Shown here piece after piece: positions 25,531 to 33,957 of a DNA stretch of 40,448 nucleotides; within the stretch, counting starts at the first letter, position 1; each line of letters begins with the position of its first letter. The DNA is from Hyphomicrobiales bacterium (lineage in GTDB: Bacteria > Pseudomonadota > Alphaproteobacteria > Rhizobiales > Xanthobacteraceae). The translations under genes were made by a program, and so were the position numbers. The notes under the pieces were generated by a model. That model did no database searches. It saw nothing but the letters and a program-made list of their open reading frames with translations, and was not told the origin of the DNA. The stretch covers positions 1 through 40,448 of the forward strand of contig PNAI01000038.1 of the NCBI GenBank assembly GCA_003169835.1, written 5' to 3'.

Positions 25531-26391
25531 ATGGCCAATCCCGAACGCTTTCTGCTTGCTGGCGTCATGGGCTGGCCGGTGATGCATTCGCGCTCACCCA
25601 AACTGCACAATTACTGGTTCGAGAAATACGGACTCGCGGGCAGCTACGTGCCGCTTGCGGTCAAGCCGGAAGGCTTGCGTACGGCGCTGCGCGCGCTGCC
25701 GAGCCTGTGTTTCTCCGGATGCAATCTGACCATTCCACACAAGCAGGCGGCGATGGCGATCGTCGATGAGAACGATCTGATTGCGCGCAAGATCGGCGCG
25801 ATCTCCTGCGTCGTGGTGCGGCCGGACGGCTCGCTTCTGGGCAGCAACAACGATTGCTATGGTTTTATCCATAACATCGTGCAGGAATTTCCGGACTGGC
25901 GTGCGGATACCGGCCCCGCGGTGGTGATCGGCGCGGGCGGCGGCGCACGCGCCGTTGTCTACGCGCTTGCCGAGCGCGGCGCGCGCGAAATCCGCCTGAT
26001 CAACCGCACGTTCGCGCACGCGCAGCGCATCGTGGAGGAATTCGGCGGGCCCATCACGGTGGTGCCCTGGCAGGAGCGCCATATTTCGCTCGCCGGCGCC
26101 GCCATGCTGGTCAATGCCACGAGCCAAGGCATGGTCGGCAACCCGCCGCTCGATCTCAATCTCGCCAAGCTGCCGCAGAATGCGCTGGTCGCGGACATCA
26201 TCTACATTCCGCGCGAAACGGCGCTGCTCGCGGCGGCGCGCGCACACGGCAATCGCACCATCAGCGGTCTCGGCATGCTGCTGCATCAGGGGCGGCCGGC
26301 GTGGAAAGCGTGGTTCGGCGTCGAGCCGGAAGTCACGCCCGAATTGCACGCGCTGCTCGCCGCGACCATTCCGCAAAGCTGGCAGGCCTAA
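25531..26391 (+). CDS. Shikimate/quinate dehydrogenase family protein (AroE-like)
   Basis: This 286-residue AroE-family enzyme would interconvert 3-dehydroshikimate and shikimate or a related hydroxy acid with NAD(P)H. The substrate site is present: SRS in VMHSRSPKLHN, catalytic Lys71 in LTIPHKQAA, Asp in SNNDCYGF, and Gln in GLGMLLHQGRPAW. The Rossmann loop is GAGGGARAVVYAL. NRT follows the second strand, but the usual NRTxxR/K basic residue for the NADP phosphate is not seen (NRTFAHAQ), and NTD is changed to NND. With its catabolic neighbours, this suggests an accessory paralogue with its own substrate or cofactor preference. The start at 25531 follows GAGAGAG; the longer open frame from 25399 overlaps the divergent gene and is rejected. 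Confidence 0.85.
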   Translation: MANPERFLLAGVMGWPVMHSRSPKLHNYWFEKYGLAGSYVPLAVKPEGLRTALRALPSLCFSGCNLTIPHKQAAMAIVDENDLIARKIGAISCVVVRPDGSLLGSNNDCYGFIHNIVQEFPDWRADTGPAVVIGAGGGARAVVYALAERGAREIRLINRTFAHAQRIVEEFGGPITVVPWQERHISLAGAAMLVNATSQGMVGNPPLDLNLAKLPQNALVADIIYIPRETALLAAARAHGNRTISGLGMLLHQGRPAWKAWFGVEPEVTPELHALLAATIPQSWQA

Positions 26392-26397
26392 GCGCGC

Positions 26398-27072
26398 TCA
26401 ACCGATCTTTGAGCGGTAATGATCCCAGGTCTTCTTGAACAGGCTCTGCGTGCGCAGCTTGAGCCGACAGGCCTCCTGCTCCGCATCGCTGAAGACGTAC
26501 GGCTCACCGATCTGCATGGCCATATATTGCCGCCGCGCATTCTCCTCAACATAGGCCGCGTAGGCAAAGCACTCCAGGATGCTCTCGCCGGCCGCGACCA
26601 CGCCGTGCGCCTTGAGCATCACCACAGGATTTTCGCCCATGATGGCGACCATCTTCTCGCCCATCTCCTTGGTGTTGACCGACATGGGCGAGTCCATCAC
26701 CGGCATGTCGCCGAGCAACGATGCCTGCGCGTAAACAACCTTCTGCTTCACCCCGGTCATAGTGAGGTAGGTCGACCATTGCGGATGGGTGTGGAATACG
26801 GCGTTGAGCTTCGGACGGACGCGGTAGACCTCGGCATGAATAGGAAACTCCAGCGGCGGCTTGACGTTTGAGCCTTCCAGCGGCTTGCCCTCGAGATCGA
26901 CGGCGACGATGTCCTCAACATTAAGCGTGCCGCGCACCGAGGCGCCGGAATTGATGTAGAAGGAATTGGCATCGCGACGCGCGCTGCAATGGCCATTGTG
27001 ATCGATATATTCCGCGCGCTCGAGCATGCGGATGGCGTCGACCAATTCCTGCTTGAGGGCCTGCTGCGACAT
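26398..27072 (-). CDS. Class II aldolase/adducin family protein (copy 1)
   Basis: The 224-residue protein has the class II aldolase/adducin fold, used by fuculose- and ribulose-phosphate aldolases/epimerases and also by 3,4-dihydroxyphthalate decarboxylase-type enzymes. The zinc ligands are visible as the HxH pair in VFHTHPQWSTY and the distal His in LKAHGVVAAG; the acid/base Glu is in PLEFPIHAEVY. It starts with an NGHCSAR segment near residue 26, where family members carry the substrate loop. No sugar-phosphate motif is certain, so the reaction is open. Start 27072 has GGAGCAGGAACA upstream. It lies 28 nt downstream of a second family member on the same strand, so the two are probably co-transcribed. 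Confidence 0.9.
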   Translation of the reverse strand: MSQQALKQELVDAIRMLERAEYIDHNGHCSARRDANSFYINSGASVRGTLNVEDIVAVDLEGKPLEGSNVKPPLEFPIHAEVYRVRPKLNAVFHTHPQWSTYLTMTGVKQKVVYAQASLLGDMPVMDSPMSVNTKEMGEKMVAIMGENPVVMLKAHGVVAAGESILECFAYAAYVEENARRQYMAMQIGEPYVFSDAEQEACRLKLRTQSLFKKTWDHYRSKIG

Positions 27073-27100
27073 GACGTGTTCCTGCTCCGACGGCTCGAAC

Positions 27101-27850
27101 TTACTTCCTCACGCGCCGTTTCCACAAATCCCATGAACGGCCCACGGTGTTGACGTTGACCACGTCCGCGAGGCGGCCTTCCTCCATATCAAGCGCGGCA
27201 ATCGGCCCGCCAAGCACCGTGGCCTGGAGTTGCACGCGCGCGCTCACTTCCGTGAAAATCGCGCGGAACACCGCGACCGGGAGGCTCCCCGCCACCGCCA
27301 CCATGCCGTGGGCGCGCAACAGCGCCACCGGTTTGTCGGAGAGCACTTGCGCAAGCGCGGCGCCTTTGGCTTGCGTACTGATCACGATATCGCTCACGCC
27401 GAATTTCTGCCGGATGTCGAACACCGGCACGCCGGCGGCGAGAAAGGCGGCGTTGTGATACATGGCGCGCATGGGCGTATTTGTGAGCCCGAATGGGATC
27501 ACGGATGCCGAATGGCTGTGCGCAATCGCCATCACATCTGCGCCTTTCTTATAGATCTCACCGTGCAAAAAGCGCTCGATGAAGCCGTTGCGGCCTTTTG
27601 GATCGATCGCCACGCAATCGAGATCGAACTCCATGATGTCGCTTGCGGTCACAAGCTGCGGCGCGAGCGAGCGCGACATGAGAAAATGCTTCGGGTTGTC
27701 GGGATGGCGCATGGAGACATGACCGGCGGCGTCGAACACGCCTTGGTCGACCAGAATGCGGCTTGCCGCGGCGAGGTCTTCCAGCACGGCGCGATCAGCC
27801 GGGCCCTTCGATTTGGTCTTGCTCGCCGCGCGGCGGACCGCCTTGGCCAT
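27101..27850 (-). CDS. Class II aldolase/adducin family protein (copy 2)
   Basis: The 249-residue product is a class II aldolase/adducin protein. Metal ligands lie in IAHSHSASVIPFG and LRAHGMVAVAG, and the catalytic Glu in IERFLHGEIY. It shares with the third copy (33958) the motifs ERF-(L/I)-HG-x-x-Y, IPFG and MRHP/VRHP, so these two form one subgroup, distinct from copy 1. The N-terminus carries a basic tail (AKAVRRAASKTKSKG). The frame is open to 27907, but the ATG at 27850 follows GGAGAGGAG and is chosen. It is the first gene of a two-gene minus-strand unit and is divergent from the GMC oxidoreductase (118-nt gap). Confidence 0.9.
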   Translation of the reverse strand: MAKAVRRAASKTKSKGPADRAVLEDLAAASRILVDQGVFDAAGHVSMRHPDNPKHFLMSRSLAPQLVTASDIMEFDLDCVAIDPKGRNGFIERFLHGEIYKKGADVMAIAHSHSASVIPFGLTNTPMRAMYHNAAFLAAGVPVFDIRQKFGVSDIVISTQAKGAALAQVLSDKPVALLRAHGMVAVAGSLPVAVFRAIFTEVSARVQLQATVLGGPIAALDMEEGRLADVVNVNTVGRSWDLWKRRVRK

Positions 27851-27968
27851 GAATTGCTCCTCTCCAATGCGCTGGCGCATGGTCGCCTTGCGCAAGCATG
27901 CGGTCAACAGCTAGCCTCAAGCTGCCGCCGCGATCATCCCACACAAACTCGCGCGTTTCGATTCCCCG

Positions 27969-29603
27969 ATGGCCGATCAGACCTACGACTATGTCATCGT
28001 TGGCGCCGGTTCCGCAGGCTGCGTGCTGGCGCATCGGCTCACCGAGGATCACAACGCCAAGGTGCTTATCCTCGAAGCCGGCGGCTGGGATTGGGACCCG
28101 TGGATCCACATCCCGCTCGGCTGGGGCCGCATCCTCCTCAACCGCAAGCACGACTGGATGTATTTCACGGAGCCCGAGCCTAACATGGCCGGGCGGCGGA
28201 TTGAATGCGCGCGCGGCAAGGTGATCGGTGGCTCGTCCTCGATCAATGCCATGACCTATTCGCGCGGCCATCGCGGAGACTACGACCGCTGGGCGGCATC
28301 GGGCCTACCAACCTGGTCGTATGCGCACGCGCTGCCGTATTTTCGCCGGCAGGAATCCTGGGAAGGCGGCGCGAACGCGTACCGCGGTGGCGACGGACCG
28401 CTTGGCACGAAGTTTTCGACCTTCGAGGATTCATTGGTCGATGCCTATGTGGCGGCATCACAGGCGGCAGGGCTTGCCTGGAACAACGATCTCAATGGCC
28501 CGCAGAACGAGGGCATCGGCCGCAACCAGAACACCATTCGAAATGGGCGACGCTGTAGTGCTGCGGCGGCCTATTTGCGGCCGGCGATGACGCGGGAAAA
28601 TCTCACAATCGAAACCAGGGCGCTGGTTGCACGCGTACTGCTCGAGGGCGATCGCGCGATCGGTGTCGAATATCGCAAAGGCGGAGAAACCAAAATCGTG
28701 CGCGCGAGCCGCGAGGTGATCCTTGCAGGCGGCGTGATCAACTCGCCGCAGGTGCTGATGCTCTCGGGTATCGGCGATCCCGATGATCTGGCGAAACACG
28801 GCATCAAGACCAATGTGCCGCTTAAAGGAGTCGGCAAGAATTTACAGGACCATGTGGTGGTGCAGGTGGCCTATGGCCGCAAGGAGTCCGGCCCTATCCA
28901 CCATGCCATGCGGCTCGACCGCATCGCGGTCGAACTGGCCAAAACTTACTTCTTCGGCACCGGCATCGCGACCGATCTGCCGGGCGGCGTGGCTTCGTTC
29001 GTGCGCGTCATGTCGGATGCGAAAGTGCCCGACATCCAATTGCTGCTGGCGGCAGCACCGCTTTCGGCCGGGCCTTATCTCGCGCCATTCAAGGCGCCGT
29101 TTTCCGATGGCTTCGGCGGCCGCATCGTCATGCTGCACCCAGAGAGCCGAGGCGCATTGAACCTCGCGTCGAGCGATCCGGCCACACCCATCCGCATCCA
29201 GCAGAATTTCATGTCCACCGAACGGGAATGGAAAACGTTGCGCGCGGGCTTTAAGCTGTTCCGCGAGATCATGAGCAAGCCGAGCCTGGCGCCGTTCATC
29301 AAAAGCGAAATCATGCCCGGCGCCGCAGCCGCGTCGGATGCCGAAATCGATGCGCATATCCGCCATACCGCGATCACGCTTCATCACCCCCTCGGCACGT
29401 GCAAGATGGGAAGCGCCACCGATGAGGCGGCGGTGGTCGATCCGGAGTTGCGCGTCCGCGGTGTGGAGTCTCTGCGGGTTGTAGATGCCTCGGTGATGCC
29501 TGACCTCATCAGCGGCAACATCAATGCGCCGGTGATGATGATCGCGGAAAAAGCCGCCGATCTCATCCGCGGCCGGCCTACGCTCGTACCGCTCAACGTC
29601 TAG
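27969..29603 (+). CDS. GMC-family flavoprotein oxidoreductase
   Basis: This 544-residue FAD enzyme fits the glucose-methanol-choline family (choline dehydrogenase-like), which oxidises alcohols to aldehydes. The N-terminal dinucleotide motif is [19 protein letters not shown], with Glu in LILEAGG. The family signature 1 appears as [19 protein letters not shown] and signature 2 as [17 protein letters not shown]. The catalytic pair is His472/His473 in [11 protein letters not shown] and Asn in [18 protein letters not shown]. No signal peptide or transmembrane helix is seen. It heads a plus-strand unit with the CMD-family gene 20 nt downstream and the luciferase-like gene after that. Likely substrates are aliphatic or benzylic alcohols formed in the surrounding pathway (inference). 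Confidence 0.93.
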   Translation: MADQTYDYVIVGAGSAGCVLAHRLTEDHNAKVLILEAGGWDWDPWIHIPLGWGRILLNRKHDWMYFTEPEPNMAGRRIECARGKVIGGSSSINAMTYSRGHRGDYDRWAASGLPTWSYAHALPYFRRQESWEGGANAYRGGDGPLGTKFSTFEDSLVDAYVAASQAAGLAWNNDLNGPQNEGIGRNQNTIRNGRRCSAAAAYLRPAMTRENLTIETRALVARVLLEGDRAIGVEYRKGGETKIVRASREVILAGGVINSPQVLMLSGIGDPDDLAKHGIKTNVPLKGVGKNLQDHVVVQVAYGRKESGPIHHAMRLDRIAVELAKTYFFGTGIATDLPGGVASFVRVMSDAKVPDIQLLLAAAPLSAGPYLAPFKAPFSDGFGGRIVMLHPESRGALNLASSDPATPIRIQQNFMSTEREWKTLRAGFKLFREIMSKPSLAPFIKSEIMPGAAAASDAEIDAHIRHTAITLHHPLGTCKMGSATDEAAVVDPELRVRGVESLRVVDASVMPDLISGNINAPVMMIAEKAADLIRGRPTLVPLNV

Positions 29604-29623
29604 TTCACAACAGGAGGAATACC

Positions 29624-30166
29624 GTGGCTCGCCTCGATCCAATCCCATACGATGATCTCACGCCTGAGCAAAAGCCGATCCACGCCAAGCTCGCCAGCAC
29701 GCGCAAGCGCGTGGGCGGGCCGTTCGCGATCTGGCTGCGCATCCCCAATGTGGCGCACACCGCAAATGAACTCACGCATGCGCTGCGCGAAAACGGCAAA
29801 TTGGAAAAACGCCTGTTCGAACTGATCGTGCTGATCGTGGTGCGGCACTGGTCAGCGCAATATGCCTGGTCCGCACATGAGCCCAATGCGGTTACCGCCG
29901 GACTTTCGCCGGACGTGATTGCGGCGATCCGTGAGCAGCGCAAGCCTGAATTCAAGAATGCCGACGAGCGGATGATCTATGAGGCGGTGAGCGAACTGCT
30001 CGACACCAAGGAGCTGAGCGCGCCAACTTATGACCGGCTGATGAAACAATTCGGGACTGAACTGAGCATCGAAGCCATTTCAGTCGCGGGCTTCTACGGC
30101 ATGGTGTCGACCGTGCTCAAAGGCTTCGACGTGCCGACACCGAACGGCGAGCACCCGTTTAAATGA
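29624..30166 (+). CDS. Carboxymuconolactone decarboxylase (CMD) family protein
   Basis: This 180-residue helical protein belongs to the CMD/AhpD-like superfamily. The characteristic central helix pair is FELIVLIVVRHWSAQYAWSAHEPNAVTAGLS. It has no cysteine at all, so it cannot be an AhpD-type peroxidase, and the CMD catalytic histidine position (AHE) is the best active-site candidate. Such proteins often sit beside oxidoreductases and class II aldolase-like genes in catabolic clusters, with undetermined reactions. Translation starts at GTG 29624 behind a strong AGGAGG. The gap to the GMC gene is 20 nt and to the luciferase-like gene 34 nt, so the three form an operon. Confidence 0.88.
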   Translation: MARLDPIPYDDLTPEQKPIHAKLASTRKRVGGPFAIWLRIPNVAHTANELTHALRENGKLEKRLFELIVLIVVRHWSAQYAWSAHEPNAVTAGLSPDVIAAIREQRKPEFKNADERMIYEAVSELLDTKELSAPTYDRLMKQFGTELSIEAISVAGFYGMVSTVLKGFDVPTPNGEHPFK

Positions 30167-30200
30167 TTCTGACGCACCAGACGCTGCGGGAGCAGCCGGA

Positions 30201-31235
30201 ATGAATTTGGAATACGGCATCTTCGATCACCTCGACCGCAACAACCTGCCGCTCGCCGATTATTACGAAGCGCGGCTCAAGTTGATCGAGGATTTCGACC
30301 GTGCCGGGTTTTATTCTTATCATCTCGCCGAACATCATTTCACGCCGCTCGGCATGGCCCCCTCGCCTAATATTTTTCTTGCCGCTATCGCGCAGCGCAC
30401 CAAAAAGCTGCGTTTCGGCCCGCTGGTGCTTGCGCTGCCGCTGCATCATCCGCTGCGCGTGGCGGAGGAAATCTGCATGCTCGATCACATGAGCGGCGGC
30501 AGGCTCGACATCGGCTTTGGCCGCGGTGCCTCGCCGATTGAAGTCGACCTCTACGGCATGGATTCAAGCGTCACGCAGAGCATCTACGAGGAGCGGCTCG
30601 AAGTAATCCTCAAGGCGCTCACCCACAAGACGCTGAGCTTTAATGGCGCGTACGATAAATTCTCCAACGTGCCGATGGAGCTTGCGCCATTGCAGAAGCC
30701 GCATCCGCCGCTGTGGTACGGCGTGCATTCGCCCGAAAGCGCGGAGCGCGCCGCGCGGGCTGGGCTCAATGTCATCAACAACGATGCGCCGGAGAGCACC
30801 AACTCTTGCCTCAGCCGCTACCGTGCAACCTGGCGGGAGGTGTCCGGGGGCAAGGGACCTGAGCCCAAGATGGGCGTCGTGCGTTTCATCGTGGTCGGGG
30901 ACACCGATACTGCCGCCATGAGCGCTGCGTCGCGTGCGTATCTCAAGTGGCATGAGAGCTTCCATGCGCTCTTCCGTCTGCATGGGCGCAAACCCATGCG
31001 CGGCGAGCGCGCGGCCGATTTCGACACTGTGATGCGCACGGGACTGGGCATCGCCGGCACACCGGCCACCGTGCGCGATTATCTGGCCGCGCAGTTAGCG
31101 GGCTCCGACGCCAACTACATGGTCGGGCAATTTGCCTTCGGTGACCTGACGCTCGAGGAAATGCAGCGCTCGGTCGCGCTGTTTGCGCGCGACGTGATGC
31201 CGGCCTTGCGCACGCGCACTAAAGCAACGGTGTAA
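30201..31235 (+). CDS. LLM-class (luciferase-like) flavin-dependent monooxygenase
   Basis: This 344-residue TIM-barrel protein belongs to the bacterial luciferase superfamily of FMN- or F420-dependent oxidoreductases. Typical segments are LEYGIFDHLDR at strand 1, AGFYSYHLAEHHFTP (the family's AEHH), IAQRTKKLRFGPLVLALPLHHPLRVAEEICMLDHMSGGRLDIGFGRG, and LQKPHPPLWYGVHSPESAERAARAG. Such enzymes need a separate flavin reductase; none is seen in the window. It is the last gene of the GMC-CMD-LLM unit, with GGGAG nine bases before its ATG. The 17-nt gap to the convergent VOC gene has no evident terminator. The substrate is unknown; hydroxylation or Baeyer-Villiger oxidation are the family's usual reactions. 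Confidence 0.92.
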   Translation: MNLEYGIFDHLDRNNLPLADYYEARLKLIEDFDRAGFYSYHLAEHHFTPLGMAPSPNIFLAAIAQRTKKLRFGPLVLALPLHHPLRVAEEICMLDHMSGGRLDIGFGRGASPIEVDLYGMDSSVTQSIYEERLEVILKALTHKTLSFNGAYDKFSNVPMELAPLQKPHPPLWYGVHSPESAERAARAGLNVINNDAPESTNSCLSRYRATWREVSGGKGPEPKMGVVRFIVVGDTDTAAMSAASRAYLKWHESFHALFRLHGRKPMRGERAADFDTVMRTGLGIAGTPATVRDYLAAQLAGSDANYMVGQFAFGDLTLEEMQRSVALFARDVMPALRTRTKATV

Positions 31236-31251
31236 GCGCGTTCGTCTGGCT

Positions 31252-31638
31252 TTAGACCGTGCGATCGAGCAGCTCGATCGAGATGCCTTCCGGCCCACGG
31301 ATGAAGCAGATGCGCGTGCCCGGCCGCACGGTCGTCGGCTCCTTGGTGAATTTCACGCCTTTGGCCTTGAGTTCGGCCGCGATGGCGTCGATGCCGGTGC
31401 AGGTGAGCCCGAAGTGATCGAGACCCTGATAGGGCGTGGCCGGGGGCGCATTGACGCCGTCGCCGGCCGTTACCGGCGCGATGAATATGTTGGCGCCGCC
31501 GAGCTTGACGTCGATGCGCGGCTGTCCCTGCTGCATGGTGCGGACGATCTCGCCGCCGAGCATGCTTTCGAACCACTTGGCGGTCGCCTCCGGGTTCGGG
31601 CTGCGCAAATGAACGTGGTCCCAAGTCAGTTTCGGCAT
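31252..31638 (-). CDS. VOC-family (glyoxalase-like) protein
   Basis: A single 128-residue protein of the vicinal oxygen chelate superfamily, built from two beta-alpha-beta-beta-beta modules. Metal-ligand candidates are His8 in WDHVHLR, His75 in LDHFGLT, and Glu in GISIELLDRT at the C-terminus. Members include glyoxalase I, epimerases, fosfomycin resistance proteins and, as longer two-module repeats, extradiol dioxygenases; this one is too short for the last. It is therefore an isomerase, epimerase or lyase candidate. A GGGAG lies ten bases before the start, and a 12-nt palindrome sits 54-65 nt upstream. It is transcribed alone. Confidence 0.9.
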   Translation of the reverse strand: MPKLTWDHVHLRSPNPEATAKWFESMLGGEIVRTMQQGQPRIDVKLGGANIFIAPVTAGDGVNAPPATPYQGLDHFGLTCTGIDAIAAELKAKGVKFTKEPTTVRPGTRICFIRGPEGISIELLDRTV

Positions 31639-31691
31639 GGCTGATGGCTCCCTCTCTCGTCACACGCAGCTATAACATTTCGTTCCGCCGA

Positions 31692-31703
31692 TTGGTCAAC
31701 CAA
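31692..31703. promoter_or_regulatory. Palindrome TTGGT-CA-ACCAA upstream of the VOC gene
   Basis: A perfect 5+5 inverted repeat with a 2-nt centre lies 54-65 nt before the VOC start codon, at promoter distance. TGGT/ACCA half sites are common in GntR-family (FadR/PdhR) operators, although those mostly have a 3-nt centre. It is a candidate operator. No GntR gene is present in the window. Confidence 0.3.
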
Positions 31704-31776
31704 CCGAGTGCGTGCGATGCAATTTCTACGAGCATCGCGCTCCACCAAAAGGCGAGCATCGTGATTTTGGTGGATT

Positions 31777-32087
31777 TCAGAACTTGTTGTTCAGACCGAT
31801 TTGCGCGGTGTGTATCGATCCGCCAGGCCCGGCGAAAATTTCGGTGATAGAATGGGCGCGACCGGCACGTAACGTTTTTTCCGTTGCTCCAGGCGCTGCA
31901 TTGCCCGCGGTGGCGACGATTTGCGTGCAGACAAATCCGATTGCGGTCCGAAGACGCCCGATTTCGGCGGAGGTGGCGCCGGCAATATGTGCTGGGCAAA
32001 TGCGGCTTGGCTGAAAAGAATGAGACCGCACGCGAAGAACGAGACTCTTACGTTTGACGGAACGAAACAACGCACGCGGATACACAC
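31777..32087 (-). pseudogene. Possible remnant of a secreted or outer-membrane protein
   Basis: A minus-strand frame starting at GTG 32087 behind GGGGA encodes a plausible signal peptide (VSFFACGLILFSQAAFA, cleavage before QHILPAPPPP) followed by about 65 low-complexity residues, ending at 31791. A second, overlapping frame ends at 31777 with GGSIHTAQIGLNNKF, which looks like the last beta strand and terminal Phe of rhizobial Omp25/31-like porins. A signal peptide in one frame and a porin-like end in another suggest a decayed gene with a frameshift and a large internal deletion. Alternatively, the 98-residue frame is a real small secreted protein and the resemblance is chance. Confidence is low. 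Confidence 0.3.
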
Positions 32088-32233
32088 GACTAGTCCCCTA
32101 GAGTGCCTCCTCTATGGGCCGCTAAACTGTACTCACATTATTAGAAGTTGCATACCACTCAAGAGTCCAGGGGGTTGTTGCGGGTCTCCCGCAGGAATAA
32201 CCCAATTGCCCGGCCATAGTGACGCGGAGGCCA

Positions 32234-32278
32234 CATTAATATTTTGCCCGCTGCTTATGGCGGGAAGCGAAATTAATG
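32234..32278. promoter_or_regulatory. Composite inverted repeat before the flavin monooxygenase gene
   Basis: Outer arms CATTAAT (32234-32240) and ATTAATG (32272-32278) are exact reverse complements. Inner arms CCCGC (32247-32251) and GCGGG (32260-32264) are also exact and share the same centre, around TGCTTATG. The element ends 19 nt before the ATG at 32298. A separate GCGGG-TCT-CCCGC hairpin with the same arm sequence lies at 32180-32192. The placement fits an operator or an RNA structure controlling translation of the monooxygenase. Confidence 0.45.
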
Positions 32279-32297
32279 AGTATTTAGCTTCACTTAG

Positions 32298-33926
32298 ATG
32301 AACTCACACACTCCCATGGACACGGATGTTCTGATCGTCGGTGCAGGCCCCGTGGGCCTGACGCTCGCCGTCGATCTCGGCCAGCGCGGCGTGCGCGCGA
32401 CGCTGATCGAGCAGAAGAGCGCGCCGCAGCGGCTGCCGAAGATGGAGCGCTGCAACGCGCGCACCATGGAAATGTTCCGCCGCATGGGGCTGGCCGAGCG
32501 CATTCGCGCGGCGGGCTTGCCCGCCCATTGCTCGATGGATGTGTTCATCGTCACGTCGCTCGTTGATCCGCCGCTGCTGCATCTGCCGTATCCCTCGGTG
32601 GCCGACGCCAGGAAGGAAATCGCCGCGTGCCGCGACGGCTCGCTGCCGCTCGAGCCGTATCAGCTCATTTCGCAATACACGCTCGAACCGCTGCTCAAGT
32701 CGGTGGCCGAAACGCTGCCCAGCGTGGCCGTGCGATATGGCAACGAGCTGCTGTCGTATTCGCAAGACGCGGATTCGGTGACAGCGCAAATCAAGCGTAG
32801 CGACGGTACGACTGTGGCCGTGCGTGCGAAATATCTGGTGGGCTGCGACGGCGGATCGAGCGTCGTGCGCAAACAGCTCGGTATCAAACTCGCCGGCGAA
32901 GGAAATCTCCTGCAGCTTCGCCAGGCGCTCTATCGCTGCGACGACTTGTACGAACGCATCCCGATCGGCAAAGGCCGTCATTATCACGTCGCCGACGCGC
33001 AATCGACGCAGCTCATTGTGCAGGACGATACGCGCCACTTCACGGTGCACTCCGTGGTCGAGAAAGACGAAGACATGGCGGCGATGTTTGAGAAAATATG
33101 CGCCATGCCGGTCAAATACGAGATGCTCTATGTCGGCCCGTGGACGCAGCATCTGCTGCTGGCGGATCGCTATGGTGAAGGCCGCGTGCTGCTGGCCGGC
33201 GATGCGGTGCATCTGGTGATCCCGACCGGCGGGCTCGGTATGAACACCGGCGCGGGCGATGCCATCGATCTCGGCTGGAAGCTCGCGGCGGCCTTGCAGG
33301 GCTGGGGCGGGCCGGACCTGCTCAAATCCTATGAGGTCGAACGCCGGCAGATCGGCGAGCGCAACGTTGCGGCGTCGACCTATGCCTCGCGCGGGCGCCG
33401 CGTCTGGCGCGCCGCCTACAAGCCGAACATCCGCGACACCACGCCGGAAGGCGCCGAGACGCGCGCTAATCTCGCAGCGATCGCCGATGTCGAGCAGCGC
33501 AAGACCAATGAAATGATCGGCGCGGAGCTTGGCTACCGCTATACCGGATCGCCGATCATCTGGCCGGAGCCGGGTGAAGGCTCCAAACACGATTTCATGA
33601 ACTATGTGCCGACGACCTGGCCGGGCGTACGGCTGCCGCATGTCTGGCTCGATGACGGCAGTGCTATGCAGGATCGCATCGGCCAGGGCTACACGCTGCT
33701 GCGTCTGGGCGGCACGCAAGCCGACGGCGCACCGCTCGCGCGCGCGTTTTCACAATTCGGCGCGCCGTTTGCGGTGCTCGACGTGCGCGATAAACACGCG
33801 CGCGATGTCTACGGCCACGACCTGATCCTGCTGCGGCCCGATCTGCACATCGTGTGGCGCGGCAACAGTGCACCGGCGGAGCTCGTGAAACTTGCTGCCA
33901 TCGCCACCGGACACCAAATCTCCTGA
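32298..33926 (+). CDS. FAD-dependent aromatic hydroxylase-type monooxygenase
   Basis: This 542-residue enzyme fits the group A flavoprotein monooxygenases (phenol, 3-(3-hydroxyphenyl)propionate, TfdB-like), which hydroxylate phenolic rings with NAD(P)H and O2. The three fingerprints are present: GxGxxG in [15 protein letters not shown], the DG motif in [17 protein letters not shown], and the GD motif in [26 protein letters not shown]. The C-terminal 110 residues form the thioredoxin-like domain typical of the TfdB/MhpA branch ([11 protein letters not shown] to LHIVWRGN). No ribosome binding site is obvious; the region upstream holds the composite inverted repeat. A class II aldolase gene follows after 31 nt. 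Together they make a hydroxylase plus lyase/decarboxylase pair. Confidence 0.93.
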   Translation: MNSHTPMDTDVLIVGAGPVGLTLAVDLGQRGVRATLIEQKSAPQRLPKMERCNARTMEMFRRMGLAERIRAAGLPAHCSMDVFIVTSLVDPPLLHLPYPSVADARKEIAACRDGSLPLEPYQLISQYTLEPLLKSVAETLPSVAVRYGNELLSYSQDADSVTAQIKRSDGTTVAVRAKYLVGCDGGSSVVRKQLGIKLAGEGNLLQLRQALYRCDDLYERIPIGKGRHYHVADAQSTQLIVQDDTRHFTVHSVVEKDEDMAAMFEKICAMPVKYEMLYVGPWTQHLLLADRYGEGRVLLAGDAVHLVIPTGGLGMNTGAGDAIDLGWKLAAALQGWGGPDLLKSYEVERRQIGERNVAASTYASRGRRVWRAAYKPNIRDTTPEGAETRANLAAIADVEQRKTNEMIGAELGYRYTGSPIIWPEPGEGSKHDFMNYVPTTWPGVRLPHVWLDDGSAMQDRIGQGYTLLRLGGTQADGAPLARAFSQFGAPFAVLDVRDKHARDVYGHDLILLRPDLHIVWRGNSAPAELVKLAAIATGHQIS

Positions 33927-33957
33927 TCCTCACCTCGCGCTTTGAAGGAATTTTCCC

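Noticed and set aside
31252..31638. VOC protein as an extradiol ring-cleavage dioxygenase
   Set aside because: At 128 residues it has a single VOC unit, whereas type I extradiol dioxygenases are usually about twice as long with two units.
32304..33719. A 471-codon open frame antisense to the flavin monooxygenase
   Set aside because: It is a high-GC shadow: arginine- and histidine-rich, no family features, and fully opposite a gene with clear FAD motifs. The same applies to 19795-21285 minus, opposite the PBP, and 6745-8016 plus, inside the kinase.
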